A stretch of 64,000 bases of DNA from Rubidibacter lacunae KORDI 51-2 (GTDB lineage: Bacteria; Cyanobacteriota; Cyanobacteriia; Cyanobacteriales; Rubidibacteraceae), in assembly GCF_000473895.1 (NCBI RefSeq), contig NZ_ASSJ01000035.1, forward strand, positions 1 to 64,000. The letters are read 5' to 3'. Below the pieces are notes generated by a model that ran no database searches, was not told the DNA's origin, and was given only the letters and a program-made list of their open reading frames with translations. Of this stretch, positions 56,763 to 64,000 are shown piece after piece (position 1 is the stretch's first letter; every line of letters starts with the position of its first letter). A program made the position numbers and the translations under genes.

Positions 56763-57530
56763 GTGGAGCTAACGTACTACGGTGCCAACAGTTGGTCGAT
56801 CGGGATCGGAGGGCAGCGCATTTTAGTCGATCCTTGGCTGGTTGGCTCGCTGGTCTTTGCGGGATTGCCGTGGTTGTTTGAGGGCAAGCGCCCGCAAGCA
56901 CTACTCCTAGAGGATTCGGACTTGATTCTGCTGTCCCAGGGGCTTGCAGACCACGCTCACAAGCCGACATTGCAGGTCTTGAACAAGTCGACCCCCGTGG
57001 TTGGCTCCGCGAATGCTGCCCGAGTGGCCCGCGCTCTCGGCTTCGAATCGGTGAACGAGCTACTGCCGGGGGAAAAGTTTTCGCTCGACAATCGCGTCGA
57101 AGTCCGCGCCCTGACGGGTGCCCCCATCGGACCAACTCGAGAGAATGCCTATCTCTTGAAGGATCTGACAACTGGCCATACGCTTTACTACGAACCGCAT
57201 GGCTTTCCGCCTGAGACAGTCAAGGAGTTCGCACCCGTTGACGTGGCGATCAATCCGGTGGTCAACTTGGAGCTGCCGCTGGCCGGACCGATTATCAATG
57301 GTCGGGGCAGCGCGCTCAAGCTCGCCCAGTGGTTGCGCCCGCAAGTTATGCTACCGACCGCAGCGGGGGGTGATATCCATTACAGCGGCGCACTGGCGTC
57401 GCTGTTGCAGACCAAAGGCAGCATCGATGAGTTGAGATCGTGCCTTGCACGAGAAAAACTAGCGACGGAGGTGCTAGAGCCGGAACCTGGATGCCCGCTC
57501 GCGCTCGACCTTACGGCTCCAGCTGGATAA
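56763..57530 (+). CDS. metallo-beta-lactamase-fold protein
   Basis: From GTG 56763 (VELTYYGANSWSIGIGGQRI) it is 255 aa; the frame opens at TTG 56688. The fold begins with the beta-lactamase strand pair and LVDPWLVGSL. It then has LILLSQGLADHAHKPTLQVL, in which the canonical HxHxDH is reduced to a partial (LADHAHK), and ENAYLLKDLTTGHTLYYEPH. So metal binding may be altered. UlaG-like or RNase Z-like hydrolase ancestry is likely; the substrate is unknown. The DUF2358 gene follows after 49 bases. Confidence 0.78.
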   Translation: MELTYYGANSWSIGIGGQRILVDPWLVGSLVFAGLPWLFEGKRPQALLLEDSDLILLSQGLADHAHKPTLQVLNKSTPVVGSANAARVARALGFESVNELLPGEKFSLDNRVEVRALTGAPIGPTRENAYLLKDLTTGHTLYYEPHGFPPETVKEFAPVDVAINPVVNLELPLAGPIINGRGSALKLAQWLRPQVMLPTAAGGDIHYSGALASLLQTKGSIDELRSCLAREKLATEVLEPEPGCPLALDLTAPAG

Positions 57531-57579
57531 GCCCCGCCAGTTTCCAACAGGGCGCGTTGAATGCCAGACGCGATCGCGT

Positions 57580-58029
57580 ATGAAAAAAATTTCTTCGACC
57601 AAAAGCGAATTTGATGCCGTAGAGACGGCGATCGCGACCTTACGTTGCGACTTGCCCACATTGTTTGTCCGCGACATCGATTACAGCATCTATTCAGGCA
57701 ATATCTTTTTTAAAGACCCCGTCAACACATTCCAATACAAGTTCAACTACCGCATTATCTTCTGGACCCTACGCTTCCACGCCCGACTATTTTTCACCGA
57801 GATTCACTTCGACGTCCACGACATTCGCCGAGATACCGAAAACATGATTAAAGTCGATTGGACCGTGCGCGGCACCTTGCGGCTACCGTGGCGTGCCGAT
57901 CTATGGTTCGGCGGCAACTCGACTTATACGCTCGACGAGCGCGGCAAGATATACCGCCACGTCGACACCTGGAACCGCAGCCCACGCGAAATTCTCCAGC
58001 AGTTTTGGCCGCGATCGGGCGCGAACTAG
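57580..58029 (+). CDS. DUF2358 protein
   Basis: The 149-aa protein matches DUF2358: LRCDLPTLFVRDIDYSIYSG, NIFFKDPVNTFQYKFNYRII and IKVDWTVRGTLRLPWRADLW, ending HVDTWNRSPREILQQFW. The family has an SnoaL-like (NTF2) fold in plants and cyanobacteria with no settled role. It follows the metallo-beta-lactamase-like gene closely, so the two may share a transcript. Confidence 0.85.
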   Translation: MKKISSTKSEFDAVETAIATLRCDLPTLFVRDIDYSIYSGNIFFKDPVNTFQYKFNYRIIFWTLRFHARLFFTEIHFDVHDIRRDTENMIKVDWTVRGTLRLPWRADLWFGGNSTYTLDERGKIYRHVDTWNRSPREILQQFWPRSGAN

Positions 58030-58114
58030 TCCCGCGGAGTCGAGCCGGATGCCGCAGCGAAAAGCTAGCCACCGCTTGCCATCGAGAACGATTTAAGTAC
58101 TCTTTTCCAACATG

Positions 58115-59086
58115 TTAAGTACTCATCTCCAACATGCGCTGGATCGGTTTGAGAGCTGCGGCGCGTGTTGTCTCTGGTAATACGATCTCGGGTTGGCGAT
58201 CGCGCATGCACAAATAGAGCTTTTCTAGGGTGTTGAGCCGCATATACGGGCATTCGTTGCAGTTGCAATTAGCGATCGGTGGTGCGGGAATAAATTCCTT
58301 ATCCGGGGCTGCTTTCTGCATCTGGTAAATGATGCCCGGCTCTGTTGCGACGATGAACGATTTCTGCACGCTATTCTGGCAATGGTTCAGCAACGCTGTA
58401 GTCGATCCAATGAAGCTAGCATGGCGCAACACCGAGTCCTCGCATTCCGGGTGTGCGACGACTTCCGCTTCGGGATGCTGCATCTTAAGCTGCACGAGCT
58501 TTTTTTCCGAAAACGTCTCGTGAACGATGCAGCTTCCCTGCCACAACACTAAATCGCGACCGGTTTGCTGCATGACGTAGCGGCCGAGGTTGCGGTCGGG
58601 AGCAAATATAATCTGGCGATCGCGCGGGAGTTGCTCGACGATGCGCACGGCATTCGAACTCGTACAAATAATGTCGCTGAGTGCCTTGATTTCCGCCGAA
58701 CAGTTGATATACGACACGACAATGTGATCTGGATGCGCGGCCTTGAACGCTGCGAACTCAGCTGGCGGACAACTGTCGGCGAGCGAACAACCGGCTTCGG
58801 CATCAGGCAGAAGCACGAGCTTGTTCGGATTGAGAATTTTCGCGGTCTCGGCCATAAAGTGCACGCCCGCGAAGACGATCGTGTCGGCATCTGTTGAGGC
58901 CGCTTGGCGCGATAGTCCCAACGAATCGCCGATGTAATCGGCAATGTCTTGGACGTCCGGATCCTGATAGTAATGTGCGAGAACGACCGCATTTAGGTCG
59001 CGCTTAAGCGCGGCGATCGCTGCAAACAAGTCGGGGGGCAGTTCCGGTTGTCGTTCGGCAATCGAGGGAAGAGCAGTTGCAAACAC
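58115..59086 (-). CDS. nadA: NadA, quinolinate synthase
   Basis: The 323-aa enzyme has [99 protein letters not shown] and [20 protein letters not shown]. The cysteines bind a 4Fe-4S cluster. It condenses iminoaspartate with dihydroxyacetone phosphate to quinolinate for NAD synthesis. Length is typical of the cyanobacterial form. Confidence 0.95.
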   Translation of the reverse strand: MFATALPSIAERQPELPPDLFAAIAALKRDLNAVVLAHYYQDPDVQDIADYIGDSLGLSRQAASTDADTIVFAGVHFMAETAKILNPNKLVLLPDAEAGCSLADSCPPAEFAAFKAAHPDHIVVSYINCSAEIKALSDIICTSSNAVRIVEQLPRDRQIIFAPDRNLGRYVMQQTGRDLVLWQGSCIVHETFSEKKLVQLKMQHPEAEVVAHPECEDSVLRHASFIGSTTALLNHCQNSVQKSFIVATEPGIIYQMQKAAPDKEFIPAPPIANCNCNECPYMRLNTLEKLYLCMRDRQPEIVLPETTRAAALKPIQRMLEMST

Positions 59087-59448
59087 TGGGATGCTCGAGC
59101 TTGGCGTAGAGATGAATTATGGTGAATGTCACCAAAAGTATTATAGTCGATCTCACTAAAACTTGGCGCGATCGCGAACCCTGTCTGCCGGAAATGCACC
59201 CACCAGTGCTAAGGGGTGAAAACAACTGAGGCAATGGTGCTGCTATCTGTTCCGATTCAGCGTTCGATGACACGACCTCTCGCTCGTCAGTTCTGGCGGA
59301 GGTTATGGCGGCTACGAACAGGCTCGAAACGACTGCGACCTAACCGTAAGATCCTGCCGAAAAAAACTTACCGCCATGCAATTTTGGAGAATTGCTAGCA
59401 GAACCGAGGATAGCTCTCTGGAGAGCTTCCGCCGCTCGCAATCCATTG
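59087..59448. other. intergenic region between nadA and mutY
   Basis: About 360 bases without a supported gene. The first 60 bases (59100-59160) should contain the nadA promoter. Confidence 0.35.
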
Positions 59449-60558
59449 CTATAGGTATGGTGATGTCGGGGGCAGTGCTTCGATAATGCGAAGATTCGCG
59501 CGCGGAAAGGGAAACTCGACCAGCTCTGACGGCTTAACCCAGCGGATCTCTTCACAGGCTAGTGGTTGCGGTTCGCCCTCAAGATACCGGCAATGATGGA
59601 CGTAGAGGGTGACGCGGAAATGCGAATAGGCATGAGTAACTTCAACCAGGCGATCGCCGACTTCAATCGCAATGGCGAGCTCTTCAGTAATCTCGCGCGC
59701 GATGCAGTCTTCCACCGTTTCACCAGGCTCGATCTTGCCACCGGGAAATTCCCACAATCCGCCCAAAAGTCCCCTTGCCGGACGGCGATCGATGAGGATT
59801 TGTCCGCGATCGTTCCAAATCGCGGCAACACCAATATGTTTGTGAGGGAGATCGGGCGATCGCGCAGACACGGGGATTTGCTCCTGAAGACCGAGATGGT
59901 AGGCAACGCAGCATTCGCGCCAAGGACAAAGCGGGCAACTGGGTTGCCGGGGGACGCACAGGGTTGCACCCAGGTCCATCAATGCTTGGTTGAAGTCGCG
60001 CGGCTGGTTGCGATCGAGCAGCTGCTCCGAGAGTTGCCATAGCAGGCGCTGGGCTGCGGTCGGGGGAAGGGTCGAACCGCTCAAACGCGTCAAAACGCGC
60101 TTCACATTGCCATCGAGAATCGGCACGGGCAAATTAAAAGCTGCGCTGAGTAATCCCCCCGCGGTCGTTCGCCCGATTCCAGGCAGTTGCATTACGACAT
60201 TTACTTCCCGTGGAACTCGACCGTCGCAGTCATCGACAACCATTTGCGCGGCTCGGTGAAGGTTGCGCGCGCGCGCGTAATAACCCAACCCTTCCCAAAC
60301 TTTTAGAACTGATTGTAGATCGGCGCGGGCGAGGGCAAAAACAGTGGGGAACCGCTCCAGCCAACGTTGGTAGTAGGGGAGTACGGTTGTGACTTGGGTC
60401 TGCTGGAGCATGATCTCCGACACCCAAATCGCATAAGGATCTCGCGTGCGCCGCCAAGGTAAATCGCGGCCGTGCTGCGCGTACCAGCCGAGCAGCGATC
60501 GCCGCAACTGCTCGATGTCTTTCGCATCCAACCGGTCGGATGGAGGGACATCTTCCAT
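59449..60558 (-). CDS. mutY: MutY, A/G-specific adenine glycosylase
   Basis: The 369-aa enzyme from ATG 60558 (MEDVPPSDRLD; a GTG at 60570 is also possible) has the HhH-GPD glycosylase domain (about 20-225): RDLPWRRTRDPYAIWVSEIM, LPGIGRTTAGGLLSAAF and the 4Fe-4S loop CVPRQPSCPLCPWRECC. A C-terminal NUDIX-like domain (about 240-365) follows: GGLWEFPGGKIEPGETVEDC, IAREITEEL. It removes adenine mispaired with 8-oxoguanine. Full length. Confidence 0.94.
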   Translation of the reverse strand: MEDVPPSDRLDAKDIEQLRRSLLGWYAQHGRDLPWRRTRDPYAIWVSEIMLQQTQVTTVLPYYQRWLERFPTVFALARADLQSVLKVWEGLGYYARARNLHRAAQMVVDDCDGRVPREVNVVMQLPGIGRTTAGGLLSAAFNLPVPILDGNVKRVLTRLSGSTLPPTAAQRLLWQLSEQLLDRNQPRDFNQALMDLGATLCVPRQPSCPLCPWRECCVAYHLGLQEQIPVSARSPDLPHKHIGVAAIWNDRGQILIDRRPARGLLGGLWEFPGGKIEPGETVEDCIAREITEELAIAIEVGDRLVEVTHAYSHFRVTLYVHHCRYLEGEPQPLACEEIRWVKPSELVEFPFPRANLRIIEALPPTSPYL

Positions 60559-60682
60559 TGGGTTTACCACGGACGTAAAGCGCTACCCGCAGCCGCGGCT
60601 AGGATGATAGTGCACACGTTCTGGACGCGGTCCCTCATGTGCGGCAGCACTCGCGGGAGGGGCGTGAAAACAGCTGCGAGCC

Positions 60683-61045
60683 TTACAAGTCAGCCGGTGC
60701 CGATCCGATGCTGGTTTCAGCCCTTGCAAACGACTGCTCGAACTGGAAACGCTGCTCGGCATTGCGGAGGAAATAACCGCTCATCATCGCCGAGGCTAGC
60801 AGTCGTCCCAGATGTTCGCGGCTGGTGTTGATGCTGACATCGAACTGTTCGGTAGGCAACCCGCCCAGCAACCCGATGATATTCCGCTCCATGACTTGGA
60901 AGGTCTCGGGAGAGTCTGGCTGCGACAACCGCTCGACGAGCTCTGGCGTTAGCGACCGCACGTAATGCCACAAACTGGCGCGATCTTTGCTTGGGTTTGC
61001 GAATAAGTCGCTCGAGTTATCGCGCTCGGGAAATTGACCGTTCAT
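60683..61045 (-). CDS. DUF760 protein
   Basis: The 120-aa protein has the family core LWHYVRSLTPELVERLSQPD, SPETFQVMERNIIGLLGGLP and RLLASAMMSGYFLRNAEQRF. DUF760 occurs in cyanobacteria and chloroplasts (for example in proteins linked to chloroplast translation or stress), without settled function. GGAG nine bases before the ATG. Helical. Confidence 0.85.
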   Translation of the reverse strand: MNGQFPERDNSSDLFANPSKDRASLWHYVRSLTPELVERLSQPDSPETFQVMERNIIGLLGGLPTEQFDVSINTSREHLGRLLASAMMSGYFLRNAEQRFQFEQSFARAETSIGSAPADL

Positions 61046-61391
61046 TAGCTTTTATCTCCTAGTTGGTTCCACCTGTCAGTTCGACAGGAAGAACAGCGCT
61101 CGGTATGGGAAAGCGCTCGGTCTTAACATACTTAATGTCAGCGTAACAAAGTCTGTTTATCTCACCCACAGCGGAAACCGAACGTCTGACGGGTGGATTT
61201 TGCCACTTTTGCACCCAAACCCAACTTGCCATGAATGGTCTACTAGGGTTCGCCATGAAAATTGCCAATCTGCACCGAAACAGGTCGCCCAGCATCGGGT
61301 TAAACGCAAAGAGATCGGGGCAATCGGGCTGCGGTCGGTATCGGTATTGCCATGCTCCGAGCAGGCTCGGATGGGAGCGCGGTCCTGGCAG
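61046..61391. other. intergenic region between DUF760 and the sigma factor gene
   Basis: About 345 bases without a supported gene; no clear terminator for the sigma gene was seen. Confidence 0.35.
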
Positions 61392-62351
61392 CTAGCTGGC
61401 CAGATATTCGCGCATGTCGCTGCGGCGTTTGCGGAGCTTTGAAAGCGCTTCGCGCTCGATTTGCCGGACGCGTTCGCGGCTGATATTCAAACGAGCTCCG
61501 ATGCTAGACAAGGTCAGCGGTTGCCCGTCCGCCAGCCCGTAACGTAGCGCTACGACTTCGCGCTGTTGCGGTGTCAGATCCGCCATGATCTTCTCTAGAT
61601 CCGAGCGCAATGACGATTGTGCTGCGTAGTCTTCCGGCGTCGTGCCGTCATCTTCTAGCAGTTCGATCAGCTCCGTATCCTGGTTGTCGCCGATGCGGAG
61701 GTCCAGCGATAGGGGTTGACGACCTTTTTCGATGTACTCGCGAACCTGTTTGGGCGTCAGATCCAGCTCTTCGGCCAGTTCGGCAACGGTTGCCGCTCGA
61801 CCCAACCTTTGGGCAAGCTGACGCTGGGCGCGCTTGATTTTGTTAAGCTTCTCGGTGATGTGGATGGGCAGGCGGATCGTCCGGCTCTTTTCGGCGATCG
61901 CACGGGTGATGGCCTGGCGGATCCACCAATACGCGTAGGTGGAAAAGCGGTAGCCTTTGGTCGGATCGAATTTCTCAACGCCCCGCTGCATTCCAATCGT
62001 GCCTTCCTGAATGAGGTCGAGCAAATCGAGGTTGCGCTTGATATATTTTTTTGCGACCGAAACGACCAAACGTAGATTGGCTTCCACCATTTTGCGCTTG
62101 GCGCGTTCGCCAACCGTTACCTGCTGGCGCAGTTCGTCGAGCGACAGTTCGGCAGCATCTGCCCACTGCTGTTCGGTGGGTGCAGCTTCGAGTTGCTCGG
62201 CAAGAGAATCCTGGAGCTGCTGCAACCTCACGAGTTGCTGAACCTGCTTGGCAAGATGAATTTCCTCTTCATGGGTGAGCAATGGGACGCGACCGATCTC
62301 GCGCAGGTAGGTGCGCACGGGGTCTGTCGAGTTGCGAGCGGCAGATGTCAT
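61392..62351 (-). CDS. group 2 RNA polymerase sigma-70 factor (SigB/SigD-like)
   Basis: The 319-aa protein has regions 1.2 ([20 protein letters not shown]), 2 ([60 protein letters not shown]), 3 and 4 ([40 protein letters not shown]). It lacks the long N-terminal region of the principal sigma, so it is a group 2 factor of about SigB/SigD size. Such factors direct stress and dark/light transcription. It is divergent from rnpB, sharing its upstream region. Confidence 0.9.
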   Translation of the reverse strand: MTSAARNSTDPVRTYLREIGRVPLLTHEEEIHLAKQVQQLVRLQQLQDSLAEQLEAAPTEQQWADAAELSLDELRQQVTVGERAKRKMVEANLRLVVSVAKKYIKRNLDLLDLIQEGTIGMQRGVEKFDPTKGYRFSTYAYWWIRQAITRAIAEKSRTIRLPIHITEKLNKIKRAQRQLAQRLGRAATVAELAEELDLTPKQVREYIEKGRQPLSLDLRIGDNQDTELIELLEDDGTTPEDYAAQSSLRSDLEKIMADLTPQQREVVALRYGLADGQPLTLSSIGARLNISRERVRQIEREALSKLRKRRSDMREYLAS

Positions 62352-62671
62352 GGAGGTTTCGGAGAAAGGAAATTGTGAATGCGTATTTGGCGACAGAAAA
62401 AACCGACACCTAATAGTCGACCAGTGGGACTGATATGCCCCATGACCGCAGGCTCGGAATCATATGTACTCAGTCGCTCCCCCAAAATGACGCGCTATCG
62501 CTTCGGAAGCACGCCGTGCAGCGAACACACTTAAGCGGATCTAAAAACAGTTTGTAAGTACGGCATATCTGAAAATTGTAGCATTTCTAACAGGGTCTGA
62601 ATAGGGGGTTCACTAACTTTTTGGCAGCGGCAGCGCACGAGTGTTTGGCAGCAGAGGGCTAGACTGGACGT
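62352..62671. promoter_or_regulatory. divergent upstream region of the sigma gene and rnpB
   Basis: About 320 bases with no gene between two divergent units. Promoters for both are expected. No individual box was identified with confidence. Confidence 0.45.
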
Positions 62672-63045
62672 GAAAGAGAGTTGGCGAGGCGGTTGCGGGC
62701 TCGCTTTTATGGCGAGTCTGAGGAAAGTCCGGGCTCCTAAGGACCAGATCGCTGGGTAACGCCCAGTGCGAGCGATCGCGAGGAAAGTGCCACAGAAACA
62801 TACCGCCGCTGGGCTTGCCCGTGCGGTAAGGGTGCAAAGGTGCGGTAAGAGCGCACCAGCAGCATCGTGAGGTGCTGGCTCGGTAAACCCCGGTTGGGAG
62901 CAAGGTCGGAGGAGCAATGGTTGGTCTTTTCCCAGCTCCGAAGAAGGCGTACCGCTTGAGGCGTGCGGTAACGCGCGTCCCAGATAGATAACTGCCCTCG
63001 GGCTCGTCCCGAGAACAGAACCCGGCTTATGTCCGGCTCTCTTTC
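62672..63045 (+). ncRNA. rnpB: RNase P RNA
   Basis: The sequence shows the bacterial type A RNase P RNA. The P1 helix pairs GAAAGAGAG (62672-62680) with CTCTCTTTC (63037-63045). The conserved core includes GAGGAAAGTCCGGGCTCC, CACAGAAACATACCGCC, GGTAAGGGTGCAAAGGTGCG, GGTAAACCCC, AGATAGATAACTGCCC and ACAGAACCCGGCTTATGTCC. It is the catalytic RNA that matures tRNA 5' ends. About 374 nt, normal for cyanobacteria. Open frames on the minus strand here are artefacts of its structure. Confidence 0.97.
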
Positions 63046-63314
63046 TCGATTTCAACGACTCCTTCAGTTGCAGCTTGCCAGCAGCGATCGCGCCGATGCT
63101 CGGGACAATCTTGCCCTGACATCAGGGAGTTCCAGCTCGGTCTGCGGGCTAACTCTTTAACTGCTTTAGCTGCGAACCGACCGCATAACCCCAAGCAATT
63201 CTTTTGGTCGTCGGCGGGGATAGAGATCGTCTTGACTGTTGAGCATAGCTTGGCTCCTCGCTCGGGCCGGGCAGCCGAAATGTATGTCTCATCTGGGTTG
63301 GTGCTTGATAGCAA
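63046..63314. other. intergenic region after rnpB
   Basis: No gene supported. A plus-strand terminator for rnpB was not identified. Confidence 0.35.
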
Positions 63315-63342
63315 AAGCCGAGGGAACTGAGTCCCTCGGCTT
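63315..63342 (-). terminator. rho-independent terminator of the RTX-like gene
   Basis: AAGCCGAGGGA (63315-63325) and TCCCTCGGCTT (63332-63342) form a perfect 11-bp stem with a 6-nt loop. On the minus strand the stem is followed by TTTTGC. It lies 38 bases after the stop of the RTX-like gene and so ends that transcript. Confidence 0.8.
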
Positions 63343-63380
63343 GGTCAACTTAGGTAGTGCGTTCGGGTCAAGAGAATTTT

Positions 63381-64000
63381 CTAGAGCGCGACCGGTCCTT
63401 CGAGGATTGCGAAGTCCGATGCACCCAAGCTGGCTCCCGGCACGCCCAGCAGAATTGCTAGCTGTACGCCGCCCGCCGCGATCGTCGCGTCGGCTTCGCC
63501 ACCGATGCTCAGGTCGGAAAACTCCATGATGCCTTCGATGCCGGCAATGCCGATGACGTCTTCGCCACTGGTGAAGTCGGTAAGGGTATTCGGTGCCTCA
63601 GGCAAAATAGCGCTCGCGATCCAAAACTGGTCGGCGTCGCCACCACCAGTAACGGTGTTGTCGCCATCGCCGTTCGGGAAGAAGAAGCGGTCTTCGCCCT
63701 TACCACCAGATGCGCGGTTGTTCGTGCCCAGGAAGAAGTCGTCGTTACCGCCGAGACCGTAGACGCGGCTGCTGCCGCCACCTACGAGTGCGTCGATGGT
63801 GTCGGGACCGTTGCCGCCCACGACGCGATCGCCCTTACCGGCGAAAAATTCGTTGCTGCCAGACCCACCATAGAGACGGCTGCCGCCACCGCTGGAATTG
63901 TCGATCGTGTCGTCACCGCTGCCGCCGAAGACCGCTGCGTTGGTGCCGTCGAAGTCACCAGCTTCCGAGTCCAGCGTGTCGTCAGCGAATCCGCCGAAGA
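63381..64000 (-). CDS. RTX/haemolysin-type calcium-binding repeat protein, 5' part outside the window
   Basis: At least 206 residues are visible on the minus strand, open through the window edge. Glycine/aspartate-rich nonapeptide-like repeats recur (AVFGGSGDDTIDN, YGGSGSNEFFAGKGDRVVGG, NGPDTIDALVGGGSSRVYGL, GGNDDFFLGTN). A C-terminal domain with DADQFWIASAILPEAPNTLT and DFTSGEDVIGIAG follows. Such domains bind calcium in secreted proteins that leave by type I export. The internal GTG at 63821 is not the real start. The C-terminal part is typical of cyanobacterial calcium-binding extracellular proteins. Confidence 0.82.
   Translation of the reverse strand, partial: FGGFADDTLDSEAGDFDGTNAAVFGGSGDDTIDNSSGGGSRLYGGSGSNEFFAGKGDRVVGGNGPDTIDALVGGGSSRVYGLGGNDDFFLGTNNRASGGKGEDRFFFPNGDGDNTVTGGGDADQFWIASAILPEAPNTLTDFTSGEDVIGIAGIEGIMEFSDLSIGGEADATIAAGGVQLAILLGVPGASLGASDFAILEGPVAL

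Noticed and set aside
62531-63055. 174-codon minus-strand frame across the RNase P RNA
   Set aside because: It overlaps the conserved rnpB structure completely; the RNA explains the sequence.

Overview
The window comes from a cyanobacterium that makes phycoerythrin. The evidence is dense HIP1-type octamers (GCGATCGC) across the chromosome, complete phycoerythrin and phycocyanin gene sets with their chromophore lyases, the phycoerythrobilin synthesis pair pebA-pebB, an interrupted carotenoid-protein gene, and cyanobacterium-specific small families (DUF2811, DUF2358, DUF760, DUF3598-like). Base composition is moderately GC-rich. The species cannot be named from sequence alone.

Layout. 1-7.1 kb: a 210-bp MITE-like repeat, a giant TamB-type protein and a coiled-coil protein of unknown role. 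7.3-18.8 kb: a phycoerythrin accessory region. On the minus strand it carries cpeC-cpeD-cpeE-cpeS-cpeT-cpeR (the classical linker/lyase/activator order), a further CpcS/CpeS-family lyase, a small helical protein and a pentapeptide-repeat protein. On the plus strand follow another CpcS/CpeS-family lyase and pebA-pebB, and on the minus strand an orphan phycobiliprotein-like gene with a second small helical protein. 18.9-26.7 kb: an IS5-type remnant, cpeB-cpeA, the HEAT-repeat lyase subunits cpeY-cpeZ, a TA-flanked MITE, an SDR-family protein, a helical-carotenoid-protein gene broken by one amber codon, and a probable cpeF. 27-32.5 kb: an IS1-type remnant, an unknown gene coupled to a CpcT-like lyase, a DUF3598-type protein, a compositionally distinct deiminase-fold protein, and a second copy of the 210-bp repeat. 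33-38.5 kb: cpcB-cpcA-cpcD, a fused E/F-type bilin lyase carrying the NHCQGN isomerase motif (RpcG/PecEF type), 5-formyl-THF cyclo-ligase, and the membrane-anchored rod linker cpcL. 39-64 kb: mostly housekeeping and signalling genes: a frameshifted methyltransferase-like pseudogene, FeS-type (6-4) photolyase, orphan ABC ATPase, Rre1-like regulator, 3-methyladenine glycosylase, murG, a multi-PAS histidine kinase with its receiver, ppk2, a SYLF protein, aroB, hemY, nadA, mutY, a group 2 sigma factor, RNase P RNA and the end of an RTX-like protein.

How the genes fit together: pebA/pebB make phycoerythrobilin. CpeS, CpeT, CpeY/CpeZ and probably CpeF load it on CpeA/CpeB. CpeC/D/E assemble phycoerythrin discs into rods, and CpeR activates the phycoerythrin genes. 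CpcB/CpcA/CpcD form the inner rod. The fused lyase-isomerase beside cpcBA suggests an isomerised bilin (phycourobilin or phycoviolobilin) on phycocyanin alpha Cys84, so the organism may make a trichromatic R-phycocyanin-like pigment. CpcL suggests a core-less, membrane-bound rod antenna in addition to ordinary phycobilisomes. The region is scarred by small mobile elements and decayed genes. No CRISPR array, tRNA or rRNA gene was recognised.
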